Source: Rotaria sp. Silwood1
Taxonomy: Eukaryota; Rotifera; Eurotatoria; Philodinida; Philodinidae
NCBI GenBank assembly: GCA_905250075.1
Contig: CAJNOP010000010.1
Span: forward strand, 4,069,371-4,133,370
Length of the DNA: 64,000 bases
Direction of reading: 5' to 3'
The position numbers and the translations under genes were made by a program. Positions 38,885-50,992 of the stretch are shown here, piece by piece. The notes beneath the pieces were generated by a model, which ran no database searches, was not told where the DNA came from, and saw nothing but the letters and a program-made list of their open reading frames with translations. Numbering within the stretch: position 1 is the first letter of the stretch; every line of letters starts with the position of its first letter.

Positions 38885-40015
38885 AGGCAGGTCGTATTGT
38901 CTCAAGTGAATATTCCTGTAGAACTTTTCCAGTTTTAAAAAGCGTTACAAGTTGATCTTGGGCATTTTCATAGTCTTCCGGGTAGTCGGTACTACTTAAT
39001 TTTTGATAATCACAACTATTATTTTTGGGTAGTTTAAGATGGTTAGATTTATTATGTTTACAAGGATCAGTAATCAGTTTCTTATCAATTACTCGAGCAT
39101 TGATACCATTTAGTTCTATATAAAAATATTTAATAGCAAATTTTATCGTATCACGGTAAAATTCTTTTAAAAAAACACCTACAAAAAATCAAAGATTTGG
39201 GTGAATATAGTGTAAGAAAATAGTGTATTTTATCGCTACTACTAAATATAAGGTTATATACAGAACATCTTTAATTGATGTCATATAAACACTGTCATTT
39301 TATATTATTCGAACATGTTTACTAAATACTTTAGAATTTTTTTTCATTTGGGTATTCATCGAATTTTTCATATAATATATTTAACTAGTATGCAACGGTT
39401 TTAACTTACTTAGCTAGACAATAAAAAGCAGTGACAAAGTTATGTAAATCTTGTTTTAATTTTGCAAATAAATAATATCTAAAAACATTTCAAAATTGAA
39501 AATAAACTTTTCTATCATTTGACATTTACGACGGAATCTCCACAGATCTTCTCTTGTGATTTCAATGCTTTTTGAAGTCGTGAATTAGGTGAAGTTTCTG
39601 GTCTTCAGTCTCTGATCCATACTCTCATCAATTTCATCCGATTCAGTTACAGATTTGTTTAGGTACTTAAGGTATTTATGAATTTTGATCCGTTCGATTG
39701 AGCTCATCGAGCATCATTGAATTAGCTACGTCATATGAGTGGCTCAGATCATAAAGCAAATTACCAATCAAACACTTTCTTTTCCATTTTTCCTATAAAA
39801 AAATCAGGGTCATTTTTTTTCATTATGTTGGTCAACTTTCGCAAAAGAAATCTGAATATACGTTTGGATGGAGCTTGTTGCAGATGTAGGTGTAGCTCGA
39901 TGAATGGATCGAATCGTTGTAGAAAAACAACTCAAATTGTCGGCAAAGTTTCCTTGCAACAAACTAGGCTTTATTCAGATAGTGATGAAACAGTTCGACC
40001 ATGACACCTCCTAAT
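38885..40015 (-). pseudogene. Unidentified decayed gene or gene fragment
   Basis: The reverse strand shows a chain of protein-like blocks split by stops and frame changes. From the 5' side: VMVELFHHYLNKA, stop, then FVARKLCRQFELFFYND and YICNKLHPNVYSDFFCE (39990-39830); GNLLYDLSHSYDVANSMMLD (about 39750); KYLNKSVTESDEIDESMDQR (about 39650); SRLQKALKSQEKICGDSVVN (about 39550); FAKLKQDLHNFVTAFYCLA ending at a good donor GTAAGT near 39413; and a block of about 98 codons starting after a good acceptor (TTTTTTGTAG) at 39183 with GVFLKEFYRDTIKFAIKYF and ending in a stop near 38887. The last two blocks do not join in phase as they stand. I do not recognise the family. It may be a pseudogene or a gene whose other exons I could not place. 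The forward frame at 39735-40004 is its shadow. Confidence 0.4.
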
Positions 40016-40468
40016 GCTGAAAACAATAAAACTCAAAAGTTGGAGAGTTGAATAATGGGCAAGTTTTAGAAAAGATGCATGTTTGTACGATTGTGTTCTC
40101 AGCCACAGCATTGTATGCACTAAAGTGTCTCAAAATCAAAATTTGAGCAAAGATGATCAAAATAATCAGTGTTGAATACAAAGAACTCAAGCATGTGAGT
40201 TATCAAATATGTAAGATTTATCTCCACGAGTACTATAATTCGACTCGTCACAAGCTGCTGTATAAAATGATATATGTATGTATATTTCAATTGAGAGAGA
40301 GTCATCAAATATGATAGCACTGTTTATTCTAAATTAAAATTATAAATAATAATAGTAATTCTGATATAATATTCATAGATTATTAAGAAATGTTATAGAG
40401 ACAAAGACGAATAAACATATAGTGATGAAGTCTTGGTCAAGTTATTAAGTTTTATATTTTTTTCGGAA

Positions 40469-41591
40469 TCATGTTCGCACAAAGTAATCAGTACGCCTAA
40501 ATTCGTCACACCATTTTTTTCTTAAAGTGTTTGGTAACCACTGAAGGTACTGAGACTCCTCCATGTGAATGTAGCCGACAATATCCGAATCTGTACTCAA
40601 CTCTCCATTTTCTGTAAAAACTTGACCTTGCCTACATGTCACAGTCATGCCTGATTGACCACAAACATATAAACAAAGATGACAGCCAAAATTAGCAAAT
40701 TTTGAATCATGTTGGCCTAATTTTTTTTCAGCATTAGCACGAACCTCTGACATAAACTTATAGAGAGAAGCAAGTGTTGTTGTAGTAGGAGATAAAGCCT
40801 TAACCCCAATGTGTGGTGCTGGAGATGTCCAAATAAGTTTGAATTCTCTTGAATTTGCATCAAGCGTAGATAGATGAACGTCCTCCACTAAAGTATGGCC
40901 TGAAATTTTTTCCCGAAGACAATCATTTTTGTAGTTGATGCAAACCTGCTCATTTTTTCTGTACCAGTTATTAATTCCTTCGTCAATTGTTCGAGCACCT
41001 TTCCATTCCTTGTTATTTGGAATTTCCGTGATCTTTAAAAAGTCAAGATAAGTGTTTTCTATTATCATTAATTTGTTATTTTATCTTTAGTTTTAACGAT
41101 TTCTTTCGAAGCTGTTACTATGAAATTGCAAAAAATATTTCAAAGATGACAAAATCTCAGTCTATGTCATACTTAACGTCTTATTAATTATTCATACTGC
41201 TTTTTTTTCTTCTCTCATAAAGTTTTCAAATTATTTCAGTGTTGCTAAAGTTAATAAATCGAACTACCTTAATTCTGGCTTGTTCCAAGTAAGGTTCTTT
41301 AGGTACACATAAATGTGCATGCCAATCGCCTGTATGCTTTTGATACCATTTTCCACGATGAAAGGAGAGTATAGCTTCATTATCATATTGTGGATTTGTA
41401 CGAAGGAAACGACTAATAAGTTCATAAGTGGCTTGGAGTTCGTCAGAACTGGCTTCTCTTTGTGGTTTATATTGTACGACTATGAAGTGAGGCCGAGGTG
41501 TCCATGTATCATACACAAGTTGAACATACTTTGAATCTCCTACATCGGCAATAACCTCCTCTGTATAATGTGGTGAGCTAGCAGCTGCCAT
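40469..41591 (-). CDS. Two-exon protein of unknown function, HIT-like pattern in the first half
   Basis: Exon 1 is 41591-41268 and exon 2 is 41032-40469, joined in phase 0 across a 235-bp GT-AG intron, giving 295 residues. The start is the ATG at 41591 (MAAASSPHY). Residues 30-100 hold a block that looks well conserved: RPHFIVVQYKP, then AILSFHRGKWYQKHTGDWHAHLCV with H91-x-H93. This pattern (hydrophobic strand, histidine, then H-x-H before a strand) recalls the HIT/aprataxin-like fold, but it is not a standard HIT triad and this is only a suggestion. The second half has NFGCHLCLYVCG and a C-terminal VGYIHMEESQYLQWLP followed by KKWCDEF, with several Cys and His. No signal peptide or membrane segment is seen. 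Splice signals, codon use and even length suggest a working gene. I cannot name the family. Confidence 0.65.
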
Positions 41592-42949
41592 CAATATGAT
41601 GATCCAAGAAGAACGCCAAGTAGAGAGTGTAAATAGTATACAATAATTGTGCCAATAGGCCTATAATCTTATTTGAGATCTTTTCTTTCTCAGTGCGTTC
41701 TTGTATGATCAAGGGTACATAGTGCTCACAACGTGTTACTCTTATCTATCATTGATTGAACCTTGTTCTCTTTCTATTATAATGTGCTTCTTATTCTATA
41801 TCATCAGTCACACTTATATTATGTGCATTGTTCTCACTTATGCATTCATACTCTATTGTTCATTTATATCTCTTCTCTCCTTGGCCTTGTCACTTGTGCA
41901 CTCTTATATTGTAATATCCTTGGCCTCATCACTTGTTCATTCTTACAGTTTTCTGCTTGGTCTCATCATCTTTATTGTCATCATCTCTTATTCTACTTGT
42001 GTATATAAACGTGTGCTTTATATGTAAACGAGACGATTGTATGATATGAAGGAATAGAATAAAGTGTAATACCATCAACACTAGTCTAACTTCTATCATT
42101 GATCGTCACATAACGATTAAATGATGGGAAGGGCTAGAATTAAGTGTATCATCACCGTCTCTCACCTTCACTAACATTTTAATTCATCCTTCATCATCAT
42201 TTTTTCGTTACAATAATGTGTAAAGTTTATATTGCTTTTTTATTGTGTTTTTTCCCAACTCCGATAAGAAAGACATCACATCCGTACAAAGGCAAAAGTT
42301 GGTATTTTACAGGTAAATAAAGAAAGAAAGAGAACAGAAGGAAGTGAAAGAAAAACGTGCTAGGAATAGTGTTTTGCATTGTGAATCGACACTGGGTCAA
42401 AATTCTCTTATAGTACACTGTGATTCATGATTTCTTTTGATTAGTGATTTTCGTTCTACACTCAAGATAAGGTTCTTTGAGGAAAAATAATGTCAATAAT
42501 ATTTCTTGACTTTGAGAAAACTTTTAATGGCTGTTTATAATAACAAGATTTATTCTTTAATTATTCTGAAAAAATTTCCACATTTACATTTGTAGAACTT
42601 CTGTCGAATGAGTTTTTACTTGAAAAAAAAACTATGTCATTCATTTTCTTATGATTTCTTGTACGAAAAGAATTAAGTCGAAAATTTTGTTTAAAATAAA
42701 TGGTACATATATACGTATATATATATATTACAACAGAGTTATCTATCAAATTAACAACACAAATGATTTATTTTCTATAATACGATTCATTAAAAATTAT
42801 TTGTTTGGGCAATAAATTGACTTAAAAATTATAAAGTATGAGTAATGTTCTTCTCTCTATTGTTAGTATGTAACTAAATTCACAACATATATTTTTCGTG
42901 CAAATAATGATTCATATTTCAGAAGTTTCTAATTAGCTTCGGTAATATC
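41592..42949. other. Intergenic with decayed tandem repeats
   Basis: Holds a diverged 38-39 bp tandem repeat (about 41830-41992; units begin near 41879, 41918 and 41956 with CTTGGCCTCATCACTTG-type sequence). A direct repeat of about 45 bp lies at 42048 and 42128. TATATAAACG (42002-42011) and an AATAAAG (42058-42064) between them give it an LTR-like look, but no paired LTR or coding part is seen. Confidence 0.45.
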
Positions 42950-42962
42950 ATTCAATAATAAT
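42950..42962. repeat. Target-site duplication, left copy
   Basis: ATTCAATAATAAT is repeated exactly at 44660-44672, on the other side of the LINE insertion. One base is shared ambiguously with the poly(A) tail. Confidence 0.85.
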
Positions 42963-44659
42963 TTTTTTTTTTTTTTTTTTTTTTTTTTATTTAATTAAGC
43001 ACCTTACAGAAAAAGTGGATTGACTCCATTGAGTCCTGACCACTCACAAGTTTCAAATTTTGTCAATAAGAAAAAGAGATGAGAATAGAAGTAGAAATAG
43101 GGAGCAGTTAAGTTTAGTTAATTACATAATGATTTGGTCGAATGATGTTGAAAATAGGGTTTTACTTATTTTCAGATACAGGTTGGAGTAGACAGAAGAC
43201 GAAAGACGAATGACAAAATAGGCGTGTACGATTGAATGTATTTTGACGAGTATTAGTATGATTATGAGTATACGAAGTTCAGTAATTTATCGAAAAAGTT
43301 ATTGTTAATATTTTGATCGTCGTATATAGCAGCTATTCTATTGTTTGGTCTTCCTTGTTGAAGCCATGGAATACATGCTTTTTCTTTGTAGTGAGATGCG
43401 ACAACATTGACAATATTTTTGTTTAACAAATAGCAGGAAATGAGTTCGGGTTCGTAGAGTTGAATGTTCTTGAATCTATTTATTAAACATTTTTTGTATT
43501 TCATCTCTAACGTTGGCAGACCAAATACATTGTGTAGATCAGCATTTGAACTTTGAAATAAGCAGTAAATTGTCCTTAGAAATCGTCTGTATGATCCATT
43601 TATTCGCTGCTGTGCTGTTGAAGATAATAGGCAGTATATTGTAGATATTGAATAGATATGAGGCCATGCATAGGTGGTAAAAAAGCGCTTTTTTAAAGTA
43701 AAGAATGATGGGAATTGATGGTGAATGTATTTTAATATTACATATGCTCGACGGAGCTTTATCAATTGATCATCCAGTACGAAGCGAAACGAAAGTTTAG
43801 CATCTATGTGAAAGCCGAGGTATTTATAATTTGTTTTCTTCGTTAGTGCCGACCCGTTGTATTTAATTTGTATGTTTGGACTTTGTACTGCTCTATGATA
43901 GATGACGAATTCGCTCTTAGTGACGTTAACTGGTTGATGCCAGTTAGTGGCATATTCATATAATTTCTTCATATCGTTGTTCATTATCCGTTCAATATTT
44001 TTTATTTGATTTTGATGATCTAAATATATCGATGGACTATACGCTATGGCCAAATCATCGACGTAAAGATGTACGTTTTCAGGTCGTTCGAAGATTAATG
44101 GTAAATCGTAGTGCGCTATAATAAATGCCATTGGTCCGAATACGCTTCCCTGAGGGGCGCCGCGGTAAATGTTTATTTTTGAAGAGAGAACTCCTTCATA
44201 ATCAATAATCACGGATCTACTAGTAAAATAATTTGTTATCCAATGTAAATACGCATCTGGACACTGTAGTTTATATAGTTTGAGTACGAGGCCTTGGTAC
44301 CATAACATGTCAAACGCTTGAAGAAAATCGATAAAGGTAACTGGTGTAAATGTATTATAACATAATGATTCGGTTATGTTTTGAAGTAAATGATTAACGC
44401 GTGTCATTGTAGACATATGCGCCCGAGCGCCTGATTGTTGCCAAGGTAATATATTCATGTTATTCACCCATGTGTTAAATTTTAGTAGAAATAGGCGTTC
44501 GTAAATTTTCCCGAAAATTGGTAACAGTGATATCGGACGAAGTTGATTTGTGGTGGGTGCTGGGTTGTCGACTTTATTGAAGCATACAATTCTACTTTCT
44601 TTCCAGCTTTTACTCCAATAGGCTTTTGAGAAGAGTATGTTATAAGAGTCGGCAAGGAA
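42963..44659 (-). mobile_element. 5'-truncated LINE (non-LTR retrotransposon) insertion with poly(A) tail
   Basis: The element is read on the reverse strand. It begins abruptly at 44659 inside the reverse-transcriptase domain and stays open for 465 codons to a stop at 43262. Landmarks in order: LRPISLLPIFGKIYER, WQQSGARAHMST, FIDFLQAFDMLWYQG, RGAPQGSVFGP, the catalytic LYVDDLAI, and NYKYLGFHID. A 3' untranslated part of about 270 bp then ends in 27 A residues (T run 42962-42988). Flanking 13-bp direct repeats prove insertion by target-primed reverse transcription. The endonuclease domain and any ORF1 are missing, so it cannot move by itself. The open frame implies the insertion is young. The motifs fit the Jockey/CR1/I-like group; the exact clade is not determined. 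Confidence 0.92.
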
Positions 44660-44672
44660 TTCAATAATAATC
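44660..44672. repeat. Target-site duplication, right copy
   Basis: Exact copy of the 13-base sequence at 42950-42962, directly upstream of the truncated 5' end of the LINE. Confidence 0.85.
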
Positions 44673-47372
44673 TAAGCTTTAATTTAAAACAAAACGATTT
44701 ATTCATGTTTCCGTGGTGTTCATAAATGTAATAATTTATTCAAAACTTTCTTCTACAGAGAATGCATGCTTATACTGTCTCAAACTCAATTAAAAAGACT
44801 TCTCTATCAATCATGATCGAAATTGATATACTTTTGGGGTTGCTAACTGTTGAAGAACATCCAATTTCTTGAATACAAACATAAACTAAAGAATAACCTT
44901 GAAAGAGTGACGCACTTCAGTCATTATGATCTTCATTATGTATTTAATGTAACAATTAGTTTTATTTGTTAATCATAGTGATCTATTCTCGTTTGTTACT
45001 TTGAAATATGTTTTGTTTTACTGAATTTTGGTATATTGTCTCAATCTTATTCAATAATTATTTATAGTAGAAATTGTCTTATCACATCATAGTGCAAGTA
45101 ATAGTTTTGTATGAAATCGTGTCGAACTAAAAGTTACTCTAAAATTAAATCGTATATCTTTCTCAGTTTCTTGGACTTTGTGATCTTCAATATTAACAAT
45201 GTTTCTTCTTCCTCAAATGCTGACTACTACTAATCATAATTGTATTATTTTCAAATACAATTAGTAACAGAAGATATCTATGGTTATTTCGACCGAAGCA
45301 TTGTGGTATTCACACATCTTGGTTCATTATGTAGCCTAACAAACAGTTGTTTATTGGTAGTGTCGCTCGTCTTATGTCCAAATATACTTTAACATAGTAT
45401 ATTCAATTTTTCAACGTTATATGATTTTCATTTTCATCTCTTTTTGGTTCATTTCTTTCTTACCGAAGTCTATCTATTACGTAGTATCATCTTCGTTTTG
45501 ACTATATTTTTTGTACTTACTTGTTCTAATTTGCATAGTGCTTACACAACAATAAATCCAAAAAATTCATATCGGATACTAAGTGAATATTGATGAGCAC
45601 CAAAATCTGCGTTATTTAAGTATATATACTACATTCAAAAACTATCTTATGGTTAGCATAAAAATGATCCTCAACAGCCGCTCTATGTGAAAGCTATCGT
45701 TGTTTAATACTTAGATCGATTGAAACATCTGCTGCCATAAGTGATTTGATATTATCAATGAAACTACATATATAGCTTCTCAATTACCAATCATCAGTCA
45801 AAATTTAAAGAATATTTTTAAAAATTTGTTTAATCACAACTTTCTATTTTTGCTAAAAATAGCAACTTGAATTTCACTACTTATCTAATAAACTTCTGAG
45901 AAAAAATTTATGTGTTAAAATGTTTCTCGATTTGTTTTGAGCTGAAAGTTAATTTTTCTCAAACATTTTTGTAACTTATTCCGCTAAAATGATGTATCTT
46001 TATTTCAAAAAGCAGCAGTATAAACGATTCGTATGCATATATTCGCTTCATTCATTGATGTACCTTAAGAAGAAGAAGAAACTAGCTGGAAGCGAATAAA
46101 TGTAAGATTTTCCCTCAGCAGAAACATTATGTCCATTAAGTTTAACAGACTCTTTAAGCGATTGATGTTTACGTGATTGTCCAGTGCAATTGTTTCTTAA
46201 GTGAACGGCATATATGCAGCTTTTATATTTTCATTACGTGTGCTTTTTCCAAATGTACCTGACATTAATATAACCAATTAGTTTTTGAACAAAATAGTCA
46301 TAATATAATGATAAACAAAATTCTTGTTTGAAATTGAAATTTTACTTCTCTAAGTTCAATTATAATGATAAATATCGATATATATGAAATCATCGATAAC
46401 AAATCTAATATATACTACTATAAGGATTCTCTAAATAACAAAAATATACCGAAGATATATCCATGTCACACTCAAAGTATGAAGAACATTACAAAAATGA
46501 GTTCGAAGTAAACTGGTGGTTATGGGATATATTATCAGATGAAAGTAGTAAGTGATTCCTTTTGTGAAAACATCCAAAAGATTCATGCCATTTCGAAAAC
46601 AAACAGGAATTAATGAATATATGTTCTACTTATCATCATTACTATCAAAGTATTCACACATTTTATTAAGTATAATTATATAAAACAAGTAAAACTATAT
46701 TTTTTGTTTAAGAAATATACAATCTTCATTGCTTCAGAAATGACATGTGAGTAAAATTGTGTCAAACCGCAATGGAGTAAAAATATCGTTGTCATATTTC
46801 ACATAGTGACAATCATCAAGTACCTTTCCCATAGAGATAAAATAGCAAACGAAATTTCTAATATTTCAACTGTCTAGAATAGTCGAACGGGATATCAATG
46901 GAGAAATAGTGTAATTGCTATTTAATTTATCGAGTCTCAAAAAGAAAATCAGTGTTCATTATTTCATTCAATGAATCAAAGTTATTCGGGATTCTCCATA
47001 TTTGTAATTTTTCGTACATTATTATAAATTTAGAAGATTGAATTAATATCTTTAGAGAAAGAAAAATATTTTCATGTTAAAAAATTTTAATATTTATATA
47101 ACAGATCACCTGCAAGATCAAATACAAATTTCAATCATTCAAAGAGAATAAGAATGATTGTTTACTTCGGCGGAATACTTAGAAATTTTTCTTTGTAGGG
47201 AATTTACCAGTCAAACATAGATGATGATTGACTAAAATGAAGAATTTTTAATTTTAGAATAGATTTATCCTTGTTGATTGAAATAAAGCGCAATGAAAAA
47301 AAAAACAATGTCTTTCAATAAAACATTTGTTCCTTGTACGATCCATCAAAGAAAAAAGTGTAATGATTTTCA
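44673..47372. other. Intergenic, no gene seen
   Basis: AT-rich DNA. One short frame from 46463 (+), reading MSHSKYEEHYKNEFE and ending at a possible donor GTAAGT near 46548, could be an exon but has no partner. Nothing else is supported. Confidence 0.5.
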
Positions 47373-48365
47373 TTAATGATATCTACTGGTTGTTTCATCA
47401 ACTATTGAATTTTGTCCATCATAATTTTCTTGTGCATCATCGAGTACAAGAATTCCTATGGATGAATTCTGTTGATGCCATTTATCAATGGCAGTAAAAC
47501 CTAATCGACAAACTGAAAGTGGTGGACTTAATAATGGATTGTCATCTAAAATTGTTGATAAATAACGATGTTTCCAATCGAGTTGTTTTAATCGAGTTAA
47601 AGTACGTGGTAATGTACGTAATCGATTTCGTCCAAGCCAAAGTGTTGTTAAACATTTTAACATACTAATTGTATCTGGTAATAGACGAAGACGATTATCA
47701 TAGAGTAACAGTGAACGTAATTCAGTAAGTTGTCCAATACTATCTGATAATTGACGTAATTTATTACTTGATAAATCAAGAAATGTTAAATTTTTTAAAT
47801 AAAAAAATGATGCTGGTAAATCACGTATATGATTATTAGCCAAATGAATACTTTCAAGTTGTTTCATATAACCAATAGCATCAGGTAAAGCAATTAATGA
47901 ATTATTTGAAACAATAAGTACAAGTAATTCACGTAATTGACATAATTCATTAGGTAATGTACGAAGATTATTTGTATCCAATATAAGAAAATGTAATGCA
48001 GTTAAACGACCAATAGCTCGTGGTAATTCATTTAATTTAAAATCAAGACAAGCTTCACGTGTTGGACTTAGTTCTAAATAGGATATATCAGGATATGAAA
48101 AAATATCCTATCAATAAAATAATAAAAAGTTAAGTTAATTTATTCAAATTAAATTAAATAAAGTATTACTAACGGAACTAATCGTATGAAGATCACGACC
48201 AGAACAATAAATACGTCTTCCGTCAATTTCACTCATTATACTGCTGCTATCGTCTGTTTGTTCAAAACTGGAACGTGTTGAATAATTGTCGGCTGATACG
48301 TGAATGTCGCTTTCGTTTTCTTCTGTCAACTCGGGTGTCCACCTACTTCCACTTGACAGCATCAT
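47373..48365 (-). CDS. Leucine-rich repeat protein
   Basis: Exon 1 is 48365-48174 and exon 2 is 48107-47373, joined in phase 0 across a 66-bp intron, giving 308 residues. The N-terminal 64 residues are acidic and Ser-rich (ELTEENESDIHVSADNY, SFEQTDDSSSIM). From about residue 80 there are six or seven typical leucine-rich repeats of 23 residues with the L-x-x-L-x-L-x-x-N-x-L-x-x-L-P pattern, for example LDLSSNKLRQL and LWLGRNRLRTLP. They end in a DDNPLLSPPLSVCRLG cap that resembles LRRC58 and related intracellular LRR proteins. There is no signal peptide, membrane span, kinase or PDZ domain, so this is probably a cytosolic protein-binding scaffold. Partner and pathway are unknown. Membership of the LRRC58 group is only suggested by the cap. 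Confidence 0.82.
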
Positions 48366-48643
48366 TCAATTTCGCTTTTCTTTTATTTCTTCATTTTTTT
48401 TTCATCTATTAAAACTTCATCTGTCAATCAACATATCCATTTCTTGACATATGCAAGAGTTAGATCAATTTACTACTCAAATGCGCCATTGGCTTTTAAT
48501 AAAAAACATCACCTTCTTGTTGAGTTTATATAAATATTTATTAAAGTACACTGAACATAATACAGAAAAATAATTTATTTCCTTTTTTGCATGAAGATTA
48601 AAAGTATCAAGGTTATATTGAAAAAGACTAGAAAATGTCAAAA
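48366..48643. other. Short spacer between the LRR gene and WDR31
   Basis: About 280 bp separate the LRR start codon from the WDR31 stop codon. The spacer must hold the promoter of the LRR gene and the 3' UTR of the upstream WDR31, both read on the minus strand. Confidence 0.5.
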
Positions 48644-50992
48644 TCATATTTGATCAGTCAATTGTAACTGACGATTGAGTCGTTGAACAAAACTGACTTT
48701 GCCATTAAGTCCACCAGTTGCAAAACTAATCCAAAAAAAAATATATATGTAATTTTATGTCACTAAAAAATCTTTTTTTTTCTCGTCTTACTTTTGTGTA
48801 TTTACTGCAATTATTGATGTTAGTGGTGTTGCATTATCAACATCAAGCTCAGCAAAAATTGCTTTAAAAAGAAAAATGTTATTCGAATTAAAATTTATTT
48901 TAGTTCAATTCTATTTTTCTTACAAGTTTGTTGAACATTCCATAGAATTGCTCGACCATCATTACTACATGAAATTATCATTGATGCTGTGGGATCAACA
49001 AAATGTCCACTATTAACTGTGGCTCTATGACCATAAAATTCCGAAAGTAATTTTCTTTGTCTAATATCCCATAACTAAATAAAATTTTAATATATATGAA
49101 CAAAAAAATATTTCAAACCGACTTACAGAAATCTCAGCTCCACTACCATTAAAACCATTACTTGTTGACATCAATAAAATTACAAAAACAAAAAGAATTC
49201 GAATATAGATTTGAAAAAGAAAATTCATACGTAACACTTACTAAATAACGATCATCATTTGATATGTCACATGATGTTTGAATATATTGCTTTTTCGGAA
49301 ATGAAACAACTTGAGTCATATTTCGAGCATCATACATTCTAAAAATAGAACAAAATTCATTCTTAACCGAGCTATTCAAAACATAATTTAACAAAATGTC
49401 TATTCGTTTTTAAAGAAATCTACAGAAATTTGAAAACATTGAGTTTATATCACCTTACTCAAATACTCATTGTTGAAAAATGTTTGTTGGTTTATTTGCT
49501 ATATTTGAAATAATTGTCACTTCTACTTTAAATCAGTTCTAACGCGCTGAAGTTCGTCTAAACTCTATTTACGGACTTCGAAAAGATGAATTCATAATAC
49601 TTTCAAACTATTATTTACAGAAAAATATAGTAAATGAAAATCAATTCGATTATGATTGAGCAACCTATTATACTTGAAAACAGATAATAGAAAGGAAAAG
49701 TAATATCGTGTTACTAAAAGAATTCTAGTATCATCTCAGCAACGCGCTAAAAACGTGCTTCATGAATTCTTAATCAGTTGTTTTTTTTCTGTTGCTGTCT
49801 ATGGAAGAAACCAAATAGTATACGTTTTCCATATTAAATGAAAGCTTGAAAACTATACTGTAACTGTGAAAGTATCTGTCGGATGTCGATTAGCTCTGAA
49901 CAAGTATCAAGTATTGCTATCAGGGTTCGATTGCAAAAATTGGTACTCTTATATGACACTTATTCATAGTTCTAAAATATCTGCAGACTACTTTAAAACT
50001 AAATGAACATTTTGTTAAATTGATTTTCAATAGTTCGTTCTTGTTAAGAATATCAAATTATAGTTTAATGAAGAAAATATTTTGATTGATTGTTTTTCTT
50101 CAGTATAACAAAGAATGAAACATTTAGTTTTGTTTTTTTTTGATCGATGTTTAGTTATTCTTACTTGGTTTCTTTATCTTCGCCTGTTTGTGCAATAAAT
50201 GTTCCATCATGAGACCATTTAGCATCTGTAATCTAGAATAAAACATTAATTTTTTAATTTTATAGAAAAATCAAAAAAAGACATAAGCAAACCAAATTTC
50301 GTCCGATCATTATTTTTTTCAATATTTGACCAGTTTTTGTATCCCAAAAGATAATTTTATTATCACGACTTCCACTAATCAAAACTGAATTTTCTATTTT
50401 AATAAAATTTTTAAATATTAATAATCTTCTATAATATAAACATCAACCTGGATTAAAATCAATAGCTGTTACAACAAGTTCATGACCAAGTAATTTTTGT
50501 ACAGGTAAATCAGAATTTATATTCCAAAAGTGTATAGTTCGATCACGTGATGCACTCACAACTAAATTTACTATATGTCCATATAAAACTTTCACAACAT
50601 CATTTTCATGACCAGTCCATCGACGACGAATACGATGATTAATAAAATCATATAATACTAATGTCTATAATAAATAGTAAGCTTTTCAAATTTTTAAAAC
50701 AAATATTTATTATTATTATTATTATTATACTCGATCTTGACTACCAGATAAAATAGTTGATGTATCAACAGGATAAACATTTAAAACTCCATCTGAATGA
50801 ATAGCTTCTCGGGCAGGTATTTTTTCTTGTATTTGTGTAGAATTTTTAACATTTGTTTCGAATCTATGGATAATAAAAAACATTAAGAAGATTGTATTTA
50901 CTAGATAATTTTATTTCTCACTTTTCATTATCATTGGAGTTTTTTGATGATTTTGATTTGCTTTTTTTTCCAAATAAATGCCCGAAATTCAT
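48644..50992 (-). CDS. WDR31: WD-repeat protein 31 (WDR31)
   Basis: Ten exons are predicted on the minus strand: 50992-50922, 50863-50731, 50664-50448, 50393-50293, 50232-50165, 49338-49231, 49160-49127, 49074-48924, 48861-48792 and 48725-48644, giving 344 residues with every phase matching. Six or seven WD repeats are seen: SGSQDRTLVLYDF, SASRDRTIHFWNI, SGSRDNKIIFWDT, GEDKETKMYDAR, NGSGAEISLWDIRQ and SCSNDGRAILWNV. The stretch PKKQYIQTSCDIS followed by SVTNGFNGSGAEISLWD is close to the matching part of vertebrate WDR31, and the length (human 367) fits. The family is linked to cilia in animals; the protein is probably a beta-propeller adaptor. The short N terminus MNFGHLFGKKSKSKSS is basic. 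Intron 5 is 826 bp, the others about 45-66 bp. The donor for exon 6 was chosen at 49230 rather than the nearer GTAAGT at 49241, because only that choice keeps frame and restores the conserved TNGFNG block. Confidence 0.85.

Noticed and set aside
39735-40004. Forward frame with Cys-rich RCRCSS stretch
   Set aside because: It lies antisense to the better-supported minus-strand relic and shows no family match.
41701-42027. Hydrophobic forward frames over the tandem repeat
   Set aside because: The frames come from translating the 38-39 bp repeat; overlapping frames look alike, as expected for repeat sequence.
46463-46555. Possible single exon MSHSKYEEHYKNEFE ending at a GTAAGT donor
   Set aside because: No second exon could be placed downstream, so it cannot be called a gene.
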